Assembly (NCBI RefSeq): GCF_000685075.1
Contig: NZ_BAYD01000097.1
Location: 1 to 39,090, forward strand
Direction: 5' to 3'
DNA: 39,090 nt
Source of the DNA: Paraburkholderia oxyphila NBRC 105797
GTDB taxonomy: Bacteria; Pseudomonadota; Gammaproteobacteria; Burkholderiales; Burkholderiaceae
Part shown: piece by piece, positions 15,216-23,193 of the stretch
How positions within the stretch are numbered: the first letter of the stretch is position 1
Layout: every line of letters starts with the position of its first letter
Position numbers and translations under genes: made by a program
Notes under the pieces: model-generated
Database searches by the model: none
Seen by the model: the letters and a program-made list of their open reading frames with translations, nothing else
What the model was told of the DNA's origin: nothing

Positions 15216-17383
15216 CGGCTCACTCCAATTCAACGAGTTCGTCGCGGCGGCGTTTCCTCAAAGCTTCGGCAGTGGGCGCCACGGGGCTCGTACTGGGTTT
15301 TCATCTTCCGGCGGCCATCGCCGGGCGTGCGAACGCGAGTGCGCTCAGCAACGACGAGACCGAGATCAACGCATGGATACGCATCTCCGCGCAAGGCGAT
15401 ATCACGCTTGAAGTCGCGCGCGTGGAGATGGGACAGGGCATCGCGACTGCCCTGCCGATGCTGATTGCTGAAGAACTCGAATGCGACTGGATGGACGTAA
15501 GGATGGTCTTTGCCTCGCCGTCCGAGAATCTTGCGCGCAAGCGTGTCTTCGTGACCATGATCACGGGGGATAGCCGGAGCGTTCGCGATTCCCAGCACTA
15601 CCTTCGCCTCGCGGGCGCTAGTGCGTGCCTCATGCTGAAGCAGGCGGCGGCGCAGCGCTGGGGCGTCGACGTAGCGGAGTGCGCGGCGTCCGCAAGCCGG
15701 GTCACGCACCTGAAGAGCGGGCACTATCTGGGTTATGGCGAACTGGCGACGGCCGCAGCCAGGCTGCCGGTCCCGAAAGACGTCGCACTCAAGGATCCTT
15801 CGGCATGGAAACTCCTGGGCAAAGCGCACGAGCGCCTCGATCTTCACGAAAAGGTCAACGGCGCCGCGCAATACGGCATGGATGTCCGTGTGCCAGGCAT
15901 GCTCTACGCGGCCGTGGCGCAGTGCCCGGTGTTCGGGGGCAAGCCGGTATCGGTCGACTCCAGTGCGGTCGATCGCCGGCGTGGAATCGTAAAGGTGCTC
16001 GTGATAGAGAACTTCGTGGCGGTCATTGGCGATAGATGGTGGCGTGCGAAGGAAGCGCTCAAGCTGCTGAAGATTACGTGGGACTTCGGCAGGCACGAGA
16101 AGACGGATGACGCGAGTATCCGCGCATATCTCGAAGCAGGGTTTCAAGGCGATTTGAAAGCGGTGCGGCTGGAGGGCAATGCAACCGCCGTGCTCGACGG
16201 CGAGAGGCAGGTGTACGAGAGCACGTACTTCACGCCGTTCGTCGCCCACACGACGATGGAACCGCAGAACTGCACCGCGCGTATCGCCGATGGCAAGGTG
16301 GACCTTTGGGCGCCTTCGCAGGGGCCGGACATATCGCTCGATATTGCGGCGGGCATTGCGGGCGTGCCCTCCGAGAACGTCACGGTGCATCGGCTCTATC
16401 TGGGTGGCGGATTTGGCCGGCGCGGCATCAGTCAGGACTACGTTCGAATGGCCATGCTGATTGCAAAGGCAATGCAAGGCCCCGCGATCAAGATGGTCTG
16501 GACGCGCGAGGAAGACGTGCAACACGACTTTTACCGACCGGCCTCGGTCGTTCGTCAGCGTATGGCGCTTGACGACGCCGGGCAGATCTCCGCCTGGCGC
16601 GTGGACGTTGCATCTCCTTCGGTACTTGGGGTATTGCGTCCGGCGGCGCTAAAGAACGGCATCGATGTGATGCCAACCGATGGATTCCGCGACATGCCGT
16701 ACGCGATACCGAACCTCGATATTCGTTACGCAATGCGCAATACCGCAGTGCCAGCGGGATTCTGGCGCAGTGTTTACCACTCGCAGAATCCATTCGCACG
16801 CGAGTGCTTTATCGATGAAGTCTGTGCGCTGATCAAGCAAGACCCCGTTGCCTTTCGACTCAAGATGCTCGCCGCGCGTCCGCGGACCGCCACGTTGCTG
16901 AAAGCGGTGGTGGCAGCGCGGCGGCAAGGCGAAGCGACCACGGCGGGCTTTGGCGTCGCAGTCAACGAGATGGATGACACCGCTGTCGCGGGCGCAGTCG
17001 AGGTCTCGGTATCCGCGAACAAGGCCGTGAAGGTGGAGCGCGTCATCGTGGCAATCGACTGCGGGTACATCGTCAATCCCGACACCGTGGCCGCGCAAAT
17101 CGAATCTTGCGCGGTATTCGGGATCAGTGGGGCGTTCTTTGGCGAGATCAACATCAAGGAGGGGCGGGTGGTACAGAGCAATTTCTCGGACTGCCCGGTC
17201 ATGTTGATGAAGCAGATGCCGAAGGTCGAGTCGCTGTTGTTGCCGTCGGGCGGATTTTGGGGCGGCGTCGGTGAGCCGCCGATCTCCGTAGTGATTCCGG
17301 CGCTCGTGAATGCAATTGCGGCCGCCACGGGCGAGCGAATTCGCGAACTGCCCCTCGTGCGCCACGGGTATACGTTGGTTTGA
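15212..17383 (+). CDS. Molybdenum hydroxylase large subunit (IorB-like), Tat-exported, copy 1
   Basis: Molybdopterin-binding catalytic subunit of 723 residues, isoquinoline 1-oxidoreductase beta type. It hydroxylates a carbon next to a ring nitrogen, or an aldehyde, with water as oxygen source. It starts at a GTG overlapping the IorA stop, with AGGAG 6 bases upstream. The N-terminus has a Tat signal (SRRRFLKASAVGATG at about 11-25). Later motifs are GGGFGRRGISQDY, GFWRSVYHSQNPFARECF and near the C-terminus GGVGEPPIS, whose Glu (about 688) is the expected catalytic base. No fused cytochrome domain is seen, so electrons leave via the small subunit. The substrate is unknown; N-heteroaromatics are typical for this family. 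Confidence 0.92.
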   Translation: MTAHSNSTSSSRRRFLKASAVGATGLVLGFHLPAAIAGRANASALSNDETEINAWIRISAQGDITLEVARVEMGQGIATALPMLIAEELECDWMDVRMVFASPSENLARKRVFVTMITGDSRSVRDSQHYLRLAGASACLMLKQAAAQRWGVDVAECAASASRVTHLKSGHYLGYGELATAAARLPVPKDVALKDPSAWKLLGKAHERLDLHEKVNGAAQYGMDVRVPGMLYAAVAQCPVFGGKPVSVDSSAVDRRRGIVKVLVIENFVAVIGDRWWRAKEALKLLKITWDFGRHEKTDDASIRAYLEAGFQGDLKAVRLEGNATAVLDGERQVYESTYFTPFVAHTTMEPQNCTARIADGKVDLWAPSQGPDISLDIAAGIAGVPSENVTVHRLYLGGGFGRRGISQDYVRMAMLIAKAMQGPAIKMVWTREEDVQHDFYRPASVVRQRMALDDAGQISAWRVDVASPSVLGVLRPAALKNGIDVMPTDGFRDMPYAIPNLDIRYAMRNTAVPAGFWRSVYHSQNPFARECFIDEVCALIKQDPVAFRLKMLAARPRTATLLKAVVAARRQGEATTAGFGVAVNEMDDTAVAGAVEVSVSANKAVKVERVIVAIDCGYIVNPDTVAAQIESCAVFGISGAFFGEINIKEGRVVQSNFSDCPVMLMKQMPKVESLLLPSGGFWGGVGEPPISVVIPALVNAIAAATGERIRELPLVRHGYTLV

Positions 17384-17553
17384 CGGCATATACGGTAAGG
17401 AATGCAGATTTAGATATTTTTATCACATGCGTGTTACGAACCGCCTGCTTGCATCGGCTTAAAAAAACGGACTTTATGGCAAGGACGGAACGCGCCCAAG
17501 TTTCACGATACAGGTATCGAATGAGTTGTTATGAACGATCTGGAGGCAAGGCA

Positions 17554-18027
17554 ATGAACAACAGCAGTCACGGCGATTCGAGCGCAGCGCTCACACGCCC
17601 GGTCATCTCTTATGCGCAGGCAAGCAAGGCAATCAATGCGGCGATGGTCTTCGCGAAGGAGCGAGGCCTTCAATTGAGCATCGTGGTGCTCGATGCCGGC
17701 GGGCACGTCGTCGCCTCCGCACGGATGGACGGCGCAGGGTTTGTGACGATCGAGGTGGCGCGTGGCAAGGCGTTCGCGGTCGCCGCAACGGGCGGCACGC
17801 CCGGGGATGCGCTCGCCCGACGGTACGCGGAGAACCCGATGGTTTGGGGCAATGTGGCATCGCTTGGCTACGGCGCGCCGTTACTGCCGGCCCGTGGCAG
17901 CTTGCCGATTTACAAGGATGGCGCGCTCATCGGCGCCATCGCGGCGAGTGGGGCGCCTTCGGAACAGGACGAGCTCGCGATTCTCGCCGGCATAGCCGCA
18001 ATCGATGCGACGGACACGCCGCAATGA
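17554..18027 (+). CDS. GlcG/HbpS family protein (DUF336, heme-binding type)
   Basis: Protein of 157 residues with the complete GlcG/HbpS domain: ISYAQASKAINAAMVFAKERGLQLSIVVLDAGGHVVASARMDGA, ARGKAFAVAATGGTP, PARGSLPIYKDGALIGAIAASGAPSEQDELAI. No signal peptide is present. The start at 17554 has GGAGG 7 bases upstream, after a 170-base gap from IorB. Relatives bind heme or corrinoids, and many lie beside oxidoreductase or dehydratase genes with no known role. Its stop overlaps the next start (ATGA), so it is translated with the acetamidase-like gene. A role in cofactor or substrate handling is only a guess. Confidence 0.88.
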   Translation: MNNSSHGDSSAALTRPVISYAQASKAINAAMVFAKERGLQLSIVVLDAGGHVVASARMDGAGFVTIEVARGKAFAVAATGGTPGDALARRYAENPMVWGNVASLGYGAPLLPARGSLPIYKDGALIGAIAASGAPSEQDELAILAGIAAIDATDTPQ

Positions 18028-19187
18028 GCGCGATCGATCAAGGCCACGCCGAAGGGGCACCGTCACTGAGCCGCCGGAACGCCATCAAACTGGGTGGCTC
18101 GCTCGGGCTGCTCGGGGTGGCGCTGCCATTGGCCGGCCGGGCGCTGGCGGCACCAACGGCCAGCGATACCCCGCACGGACGCCAGCATGTGGTCGAGTCC
18201 AACGCGCAGACGGTGCGGGTGGGCGTCGTCGACCCTAAGGCCGCAGCGATTGTGACTATCGAGTCGGGCGACGTGGTTCGATACGTCAACACATGGATCA
18301 ACTGGGGCAATGAAGCGAAGTATGGGATGAGTTTTGCCGAGCGCGAGCCGATCCGCCGCAAGTATCCGCAAGGACCGTACTCGCTGGTCGGTCCGGTTGC
18401 GGTAAAGGACGCCGAGCCAGGCGACCTGATCGAATGCCGGATGCTCAAGCTGCGCCCGATCGACTGGGGTTGGAATGCGGCGCCGATGGGCGTCGGTGCG
18501 CTGCCGAAGGACTTCTCGAAGCCGTACCTCAAGTATTTCCGCTTTGATCAGGCTCGGCAGTACGCGGACTTTGCACCGGGAATCAGGATTCCCCTGCGGC
18601 CCATTCAGGGTTTCATGGCCACTGCGCCCGCTACTGATGAAATCAGGAGTGCGATTCTTGCAGGCGCCAATGGCGGCAATCTTGCCTTGAGCGAGCTCGT
18701 GGCCGGGACATCGCTATTCCTGCCGGTATCGCGCGAGGGCGCGATGATCTGGACCGGCAACTCGCATGCCGTTCAGGGCGACGGCCAGGTGGACCAGACC
18801 ACGATCGAGACGGCCATGGAAGATCTGCAGATTCAGTACATCCTGCACAAGGGCGCCTCCCTGCCTGGACCGATGGCGGAAACACCAACGCACTGGATTG
18901 GTCTCGGCTTTGGCGAAACCATTGCCGATGCCCTCAGGTCCTGCCTGCGCGCCATGATCCGATGGCTGGCATCTACGGCCGGCATAGACGAGGTCGAAGC
19001 CTACGCGATCTACAGCATGGCCGGCAGTTTTCGCATTACGCAGTACGCCGATCAGGTTGCGAGTGCCTACAGCGTGATTCCCGCCAAGGCGGTACACGGG
19101 ATGTTGCCGAAGTCGCTCCTGATGCCGCAACTGCGCGATCAAATCGCCAGCCGTACACGGTCCGGCGACGGCGAGGGTCACGCATAG
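18024..19187 (+). CDS. Acetamidase/formamidase (FmdA/AmdA) family protein with Tat signal
   Basis: Amide hydrolase homologue of 387 residues. A Tat signal is clear: SRRNAIKLGGSLGLLGVALPLAGRALA at about residues 16-42. The family blocks follow: VGPVAVKDAEPGDLIECRMLKLRP, GNSHAVQGDGQVDQTTIETAME, HWIGLGFGETIADAL and GIDEVEAYAIYSMAGSFRITQYAD. In the core motif the usual GDGE reads GDGQ, and HAAQ reads HAVQ, so a changed active site is possible. Known acetamidases and formamidases are cytoplasmic, so export is unusual. Next to a ring-hydroxylating molybdenum enzyme it could open a lactam or release formamide or ammonia from a hydroxylated N-heterocycle. That link is inference. Confidence 0.87.
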   Translation: MSAIDQGHAEGAPSLSRRNAIKLGGSLGLLGVALPLAGRALAAPTASDTPHGRQHVVESNAQTVRVGVVDPKAAAIVTIESGDVVRYVNTWINWGNEAKYGMSFAEREPIRRKYPQGPYSLVGPVAVKDAEPGDLIECRMLKLRPIDWGWNAAPMGVGALPKDFSKPYLKYFRFDQARQYADFAPGIRIPLRPIQGFMATAPATDEIRSAILAGANGGNLALSELVAGTSLFLPVSREGAMIWTGNSHAVQGDGQVDQTTIETAMEDLQIQYILHKGASLPGPMAETPTHWIGLGFGETIADALRSCLRAMIRWLASTAGIDEVEAYAIYSMAGSFRITQYADQVASAYSVIPAKAVHGMLPKSLLMPQLRDQIASRTRSGDGEGHA

Positions 19188-19205
19188 CGCGGCGCTCCCA
19201 ACCCG

Positions 19206-19220
19206 AAAAGCTGAGCTTTT
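19206..19220. promoter_or_regulatory. Small dyad AAAAGCT-g-AGCTTTT
   Basis: Seven-base arms around one base in the 54-base gap between the acetamidase-like gene and the exported Rid gene, about 20 bases before that gene's start codon. It could be an operator or a weak RNA hairpin. Nothing else supports it. Confidence 0.3.
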
Positions 19221-19241
19221 ACTTCCACAGAGGAACGCAAC

Positions 19242-19718
19242 ATGTATTGCTCGAAAACGAAGTCATTCGCCGCGGCGATCGCGGTCGCCGCTGTCTCGAC
19301 CATGACGCTGATGGCGTCGGCGAAAGCCAACGAATACATCACCAGCCCCGACACCGACAAGCGGGCTTACTCGCTGTCGGTTGACACACAAGGCGGGAAG
19401 ACGATCTATCTGGCGGGCCAGTTGAATGTCGCGGACCTCAACGACAAGCCGCTACCCGGCGACTTCGACGGTCAGGCGCGCGCGGCGTTCCAGCGAATCC
19501 AGAAGACGCTCGAGGCCTCCGGCGGGAAACTCAGCGACATCGTATCCATGACGGTGTTCATTACCGACGTGCGCAACGGAGAGCGCTTCTCCGATATACG
19601 CCGGGAGTTCTTTGCGCCCGGGAAGTACCCGGCTAGTGCGCTGATCGCGATTCGCAACCTCGGCATCCCCAATGCGCTGATCGAGATTCAGGCGACTGCC
19701 GTGGTGGGCGGGAAATGA
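19242..19718 (+). CDS. Exported Rid-family protein with Sec signal peptide, copy 1
   Basis: Rid-fold protein of 158 residues preceded by a Sec signal (MYCSKTKSFAAAIAVAAVSTM, cleavage likely near ASAKANEY). The mature part has YSLSVDTQGGKTIYLAGQ, FDGQARAAFQRIQKTLEASGGKLSDIVSMTVFITDVRNG, and a C-terminal YPASALIAI then IEIQATAVVGG. The RidA catalytic arginine (PARS) is replaced by serine, as in the other two Rid proteins here. Rid proteins are normally cytoplasmic or organellar, so a periplasmic copy is notable. Its stop overlaps the amidohydrolase start (ATGA), pointing to joint action on the same intermediate. GAGG precedes the ATG. Confidence 0.9.
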   Translation: MYCSKTKSFAAAIAVAAVSTMTLMASAKANEYITSPDTDKRAYSLSVDTQGGKTIYLAGQLNVADLNDKPLPGDFDGQARAAFQRIQKTLEASGGKLSDIVSMTVFITDVRNGERFSDIRREFFAPGKYPASALIAIRNLGIPNALIEIQATAVVGGK

Positions 19719-20800
19719 CGAACGGCGGATGTGAGCTTTGCGCCCCGGAGCGCAGACGCTTCTTCACCGGACTCGCCGCATTGGCGGCCAGCAGCGCGCT
19801 CGGCGTGCCAGCGGTGAAGGTGAAGGCGCAGGGCAGCGACGTTGCGCAAAAGCGCAACTGGATCGATGTCCACCACCATCTCGTTCCGCCGGGCTACCTG
19901 GCACAGGTTCCGGACGACGATGCCGTACCCGGTGCGTCGGCTACGCCGCGCCGGGCGTTGGCGAACTGGACGGTCGATCATTCGATCGAGCAGATGGACG
20001 AGGCGGGCGTGGCGACGTCGATGCTGTCGATCAGCAATCCCGGCATCTGGTTCGGCAACGTGGCGAACGCGCGCAAGCTCGCGCGTGAATGCAACGAATA
20101 CGGGGCGAAGCTGGTGTCGCAATATCCTGGGCGGTTCGGGCTGTTCGCCGCGCTGCCTTTGCCGGACGTCGAAGGCAGCCTGGCCGAAATCGCCTACGCA
20201 CTCGATGTGCTCAAGGCGGACGGGATCGGACTCTATACGAGTTACGGGACCAAGTGGCTCGGCGATCCCGCATTCGATCCGATCTTTGCGGAATTGAACC
20301 GGCGCAAGGCACTCGTCTATACGCATCCGACCACGGCGGATTGTTGCCGCAATTTGCAGCCGGCGGTGTCGCCCAATGTTGTCGAGTACCAGACCGATAC
20401 GACGCGCGCCATCGCGGAGATACTCGCGAGCGGCACGGCTTCACGCTACCCCGATGTGCGCATCATTTTCTCGCATGCGGGGGGCACGATGCCCTTCCTC
20501 ATCGAGCGGTTCATCGGCTGGGCGAAGAGCCCGCAGATCGCCAAAAAGCTGCCCAATGGGTTGAAGTACGAACTGGACCGCTTCTACTACGACACGGCAC
20601 AAACCTCGAACTCCACGGCGATGGGCGCGTTGACGAAGGTCGTTCCGGATTCGCAAATCCTTTTCGGCACGGACTATCCGTTCAGGACGGTGGTCGATCA
20701 CGTGAAAAATCTGACTGAGTGCGGTGTCTTTGACGAACGTCGCCTGCGTCTGATCGGGCGGGACAACGCGCTTGCGCTGCTGCCCCGATTGCGCGCCTGA
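19715..20800 (+). CDS. Metal-dependent amidohydrolase/decarboxylase (amidohydrolase-2, ACMSD-like) with Tat signal
   Basis: TIM-barrel protein of 361 residues. The N-terminus has a twin-arginine signal (RRRFFTGLAALAASSALGVPA, about 13-33) after a short Cys-containing leader. The metal site is visible: HxH in DVHHHLVPPG (His53/His55), THPTTAD, IIFSHAGGTMPF and the Asp in LFGTDYPF. The class includes aminocarboxymuconate-semialdehyde, gamma-resorcylate and 3,6-dihydroxypicolinate decarboxylases as well as lactone/amide hydrolases. A decarboxylation or hydrolysis step on a hydroxylated heteroaromatic acid is a fair guess. Members are normally cytoplasmic, so the Tat signal is unusual. It overlaps the upstream Rid gene by four bases. 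Confidence 0.9.
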   Translation: MTNGGCELCAPERRRFFTGLAALAASSALGVPAVKVKAQGSDVAQKRNWIDVHHHLVPPGYLAQVPDDDAVPGASATPRRALANWTVDHSIEQMDEAGVATSMLSISNPGIWFGNVANARKLARECNEYGAKLVSQYPGRFGLFAALPLPDVEGSLAEIAYALDVLKADGIGLYTSYGTKWLGDPAFDPIFAELNRRKALVYTHPTTADCCRNLQPAVSPNVVEYQTDTTRAIAEILASGTASRYPDVRIIFSHAGGTMPFLIERFIGWAKSPQIAKKLPNGLKYELDRFYYDTAQTSNSTAMGALTKVVPDSQILFGTDYPFRTVVDHVKNLTECGVFDERRLRLIGRDNALALLPRLRA

Positions 20801-20844
20801 TTTTATTTCGCAAGCAACTTAACGATCCATTTTAGGAGAGAGAT

Positions 20845-21315
20845 ATGAAACAGTTTAAATTCACCAGCAAGATGGCGACCCTCATTGTGTCGGCGGCTGC
20901 GTGCCTGGCCGCAACGTCGAGTCAGGCGAAGGACTACGTCACCACGCCCGATACCCAGGCGCGCGCCTACTCGCTTTCTGTGTCTAGCGACAGCCCGAAG
21001 AAGACCATTTACTTCGCGGGGCAAACGGGCCATCTCGATGCCGACGGCAAGCCCATCACCAACTTCGACGCTCAAGCGCGGCGCGCTTTCACGCTGCTCG
21101 ATCAAACACTGCGCAAGTCGGGCGCCAAGCTGAGCGACGTGGTTTCCATGACGGTGTTCATCACCGACGTGCGTAACGGCAAGCATTTCGCCGATATCCG
21201 CAAGGAATTCTTCCCGGACGGGAAATTTCCCGGTAGCGCGTTGATTGCCGTGGATGGATTGATGGGGCAATCGATGATCGAGATTCAGGGCGTGGCGGTT
21301 GTCGACGGCAAGTGA
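20845..21315 (+). CDS. Exported Rid-family protein with Sec signal peptide, copy 2
   Basis: Second exported Rid protein, 156 residues, close in sequence to the one at 19242 (shared YSLSV, DIV/DVVSMTVFITDVRNG, SALIA). The signal peptide is MKQFKFTSKMATLIVSAAACLAATSSQA with likely cleavage before KDYVTTPDT. FPGSALIAV again lacks the arginine of RidA deaminases. The tandem arrangement around the amidohydrolase looks like local duplication. TAGGAGAG lies just before the ATG. It is the last gene of the long rightward unit; an 11-base-stem hairpin follows. Confidence 0.9.
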   Translation: MKQFKFTSKMATLIVSAAACLAATSSQAKDYVTTPDTQARAYSLSVSSDSPKKTIYFAGQTGHLDADGKPITNFDAQARRAFTLLDQTLRKSGAKLSDVVSMTVFITDVRNGKHFADIRKEFFPDGKFPGSALIAVDGLMGQSMIEIQGVAVVDGK

Positions 21316-21350
21316 AGTTTGCCGTGGCGATTCGGTCGTGCGCTCGAACG

Positions 21351-21384
21351 GGCGCTGCTGGGCGCGTATCGGGCCAGCAGCGCC
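21351..21384. terminator. Bidirectional hairpin terminator
   Basis: Perfect 11-base stem GGCGCTGCTGG / CCAGCAGCGCC (21351-21361, 21374-21384) with a 12-base loop. It is placed between the converging Rid gene (ends 21315) and AraC-type gene (ends 21403). Confidence 0.7.
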
Positions 21385-21402
21385 AGTACCCGGCGAATCG
21401 CG

Positions 21403-22296
21403 TCACGCCGAAGTGGCGCCAGCAAGGGGCGGCGTGTGGACCACCACGGAATTGCGTCGAAACTCACTGGGTGGAACGGCCATATGCTGGGTGAAGAAAC
21501 GGGTGAAGTGACTGTGCTCTTCGAAGCCGAGTTCGAGTGCGATGTCGATCAACGGCCTCGTCGTGGAGCTGAGGAGCTTGATCGCTAGCGTCATGCGCGT
21601 CCAGTCGATGTAGTGCTGGGGGGGAATGCCTACGCAGTTCTTGAACTGCTCGAAGAATCGCGAACGCGACATGCCAACATAGGCGGCGACCGTCGCGACG
21701 GTTGGATTCTCGTCGACATTGGCGTTGATGTAGTCGAGCGCCTTGCGGATGCGGAAGTCGGCTGGCTTGCCGGAGGCGCGCAAGCCCATCGTGAGTGCGG
21801 GATTGGCAAAGTCCCGGACCACCGCCCGCATTAGATCCCGCAAGATCGCCTGGGAGGCGTCCTGGCTCGCAACGGACGGATTCGTAATGGCGGCGGACAA
21901 TCGGTCGACATGATGTCGTACGTCAGGCGTGCAGATGACGTTCGAGCACGGGAAAATGCGCGTTTCCCGGCTCAACGGAAGCTCGAGCACGGACCCGAGC
22001 CAGTCGACTTCGATCACCAGCGACAGGACCACGGAGGGATGATGCGTGGAATCCGCTTTCGAATGCGATTCCCATGGGTTGATCAGGATGGCCTCGCCGT
22101 CGCCTAGCACGTGCGGCGCGTCGCCAATGCGAAAGTAGCTGTCGCCGCCGCCAAGCTTGAAGAGAAGCTGATACTGCGCATGGGCATGGGCGACGAGTGC
22201 CCGGCGCGTGAAGTTGACTGAGGCTCGTCCAAACGGGCCCTGAACGATGCAGGCAGACTTGCCAGTCTCACCCGACAGGTCGTCACGGTGTTGCAT
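21403..22296 (-). CDS. AraC-family transcriptional regulator
   Basis: Regulator of 297 residues. The N-terminal cupin-like sensing domain (AHAHAQYQLLFKLGGGDSYFRIGDAPHVLGDGEAILINPWESHS) is followed by the C-terminal double helix-turn-helix (VATVAAYVGMSRSRFFEQFKNCVGIPPQHYIDWTRMTLAIKLL, then IDIALELGFEEHSHFTRFFTQHMAVPPSEFRR). The start at 22296 has GGAG 6 bases upstream; the frame is open to 22446 but has no ribosome site there. The gene is divergent from the cytochrome operon; direct repeats at 22342-22368 are its likely binding site. It probably activates the cytochrome/IorA2/IorB2 operon in response to the substrate. Confidence 0.93.
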   Translation of the reverse strand: MQHRDDLSGETGKSACIVQGPFGRASVNFTRRALVAHAHAQYQLLFKLGGGDSYFRIGDAPHVLGDGEAILINPWESHSKADSTHHPSVVLSLVIEVDWLGSVLELPLSRETRIFPCSNVICTPDVRHHVDRLSAAITNPSVASQDASQAILRDLMRAVVRDFANPALTMGLRASGKPADFRIRKALDYINANVDENPTVATVAAYVGMSRSRFFEQFKNCVGIPPQHYIDWTRMTLAIKLLSSTTRPLIDIALELGFEEHSHFTRFFTQHMAVPPSEFRRNSVVVHTPPLAGATSA

Positions 22297-22341
22297 GTTG
22301 TACTCCAAAAAACAGTGACACATATCGCGGTGCAATCGTGA

Positions 22342-22368
22342 TCGATTAGCAGGACTATTCGATAAGCA
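22342..22368. promoter_or_regulatory. Direct repeats TCGAT(T/A)AGCA, candidate AraC-type site
   Basis: Two 10-base copies, TCGATTAGCA (22342) and TCGATAAGCA (22359), differ at one base with starts 17 bases apart, between the divergent AraC and cytochrome genes. Tandem direct repeats are the usual target of AraC-family activators. Upstream, TGCAATCG (22331-22338) equals a half-site of the left-block operator; without the other half it is probably chance. Confidence 0.55.
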
Positions 22369-22445
22369 AGCGGATATTCCGGCCATATCGACGTACCACA
22401 CCGAGCTAATCTGAAGCACGGTAAACAGCGTGAATTTGAACGTCA

Positions 22446-23093
22446 ATGAAAAGGTATTCAGTGGTTTCCCGCATAGTATCGAATGTCTTCGTGGCCGGTG
22501 CGCTTCTGTTACCGGCGGTGGCCGTTCGTGCGCAAGAGGACACGTCCCGTGTCCACGAACTGGTGACGGCGCGCTGTGCCGCGTGCCACGGCGTGGACGG
22601 CAATAGCACCGCGAGTGCGTACCCGCGTCTTGCCGGTCAGTTTCCAGGATATCTTCAACAGCAGCTCGAAATGTTCAAGCGTTTGGACGGTCGTCCGCCC
22701 ATGCGCCATAGTCCCGTAATGGAGTCCGTGGTTACCGATCTTTCGGATGCGGATATTCGGGCGCTGGCGGCCTATTACGCGGCACAAGCGCCGAATGACA
22801 AGCGCGAGGTTGTGACCTCATCGTCGGCGCTGGGTGAGAGGGTCTATGCGGGAGGATCGAGCGGCGGTGCTCCGGCATGCGCGGTCTGCCATGGTGTGGA
22901 CGGCGCCGGCGTGCCCGGTTTGTTTCCGCGTCTCGCGGGCCAGCACCCTGAGTACGTCGGCGCGCAACTGGAGAACTACAAGAACGGACGGCGTGGCGGA
23001 AAAGGCAGGGCGATGACCACGATAGGGCCGCTGCTTTCGGACGACGAAATCAAGGCCGTCGCATCCTATATTGGTTCCCTGAGACCACAGTGA
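22446..23093 (+). CDS. Diheme cytochrome c, c4 type, periplasmic
   Basis: Cytochrome of 215 residues with a Sec signal (hydrophobic stretch at about 10-28 ending VRAQ) and two class-I heme domains. The heme motifs are CAACH (44-48) and CAVCH (145-149), each followed by a PRLAGQ.P.Y motif typical of c4; candidate axial methionines are in PMRHSPVM and RAMTTI. It opens an operon with an alpha/beta hydrolase and the second molybdenum hydroxylase pair, so it is the natural electron acceptor for that enzyme, passing electrons to a terminal oxidase. Membrane attachment, common in c4, is not obvious here. Confidence 0.93.
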   Translation: MKRYSVVSRIVSNVFVAGALLLPAVAVRAQEDTSRVHELVTARCAACHGVDGNSTASAYPRLAGQFPGYLQQQLEMFKRLDGRPPMRHSPVMESVVTDLSDADIRALAAYYAAQAPNDKREVVTSSSALGERVYAGGSSGGAPACAVCHGVDGAGVPGLFPRLAGQHPEYVGAQLENYKNGRRGGKGRAMTTIGPLLSDDEIKAVASYIGSLRPQ

Positions 23094-23193
23094 AAACTGG
23101 GATGATCCGGTAAGTCGAAGCGAAGCGCAGGACATAGAATCGCCTCAAGACCAATTGCTGAATTTTGCGCAAGTTGCATGGAGGGGGCTGCTC

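Noticed and set aside
15230..16525. Open frame of about 430 codons opposite IorB1
   Set aside because: It has no family motifs and lies entirely within the molybdenum hydroxylase gene; composition explains its length.
22331..22351. TGCAATCG...CGATTAGCA as a fifth operator of the left-block regulon
   Set aside because: Only one half-site matches and the centre is expanded by extra bases. The AraC-type direct repeats explain the site better.
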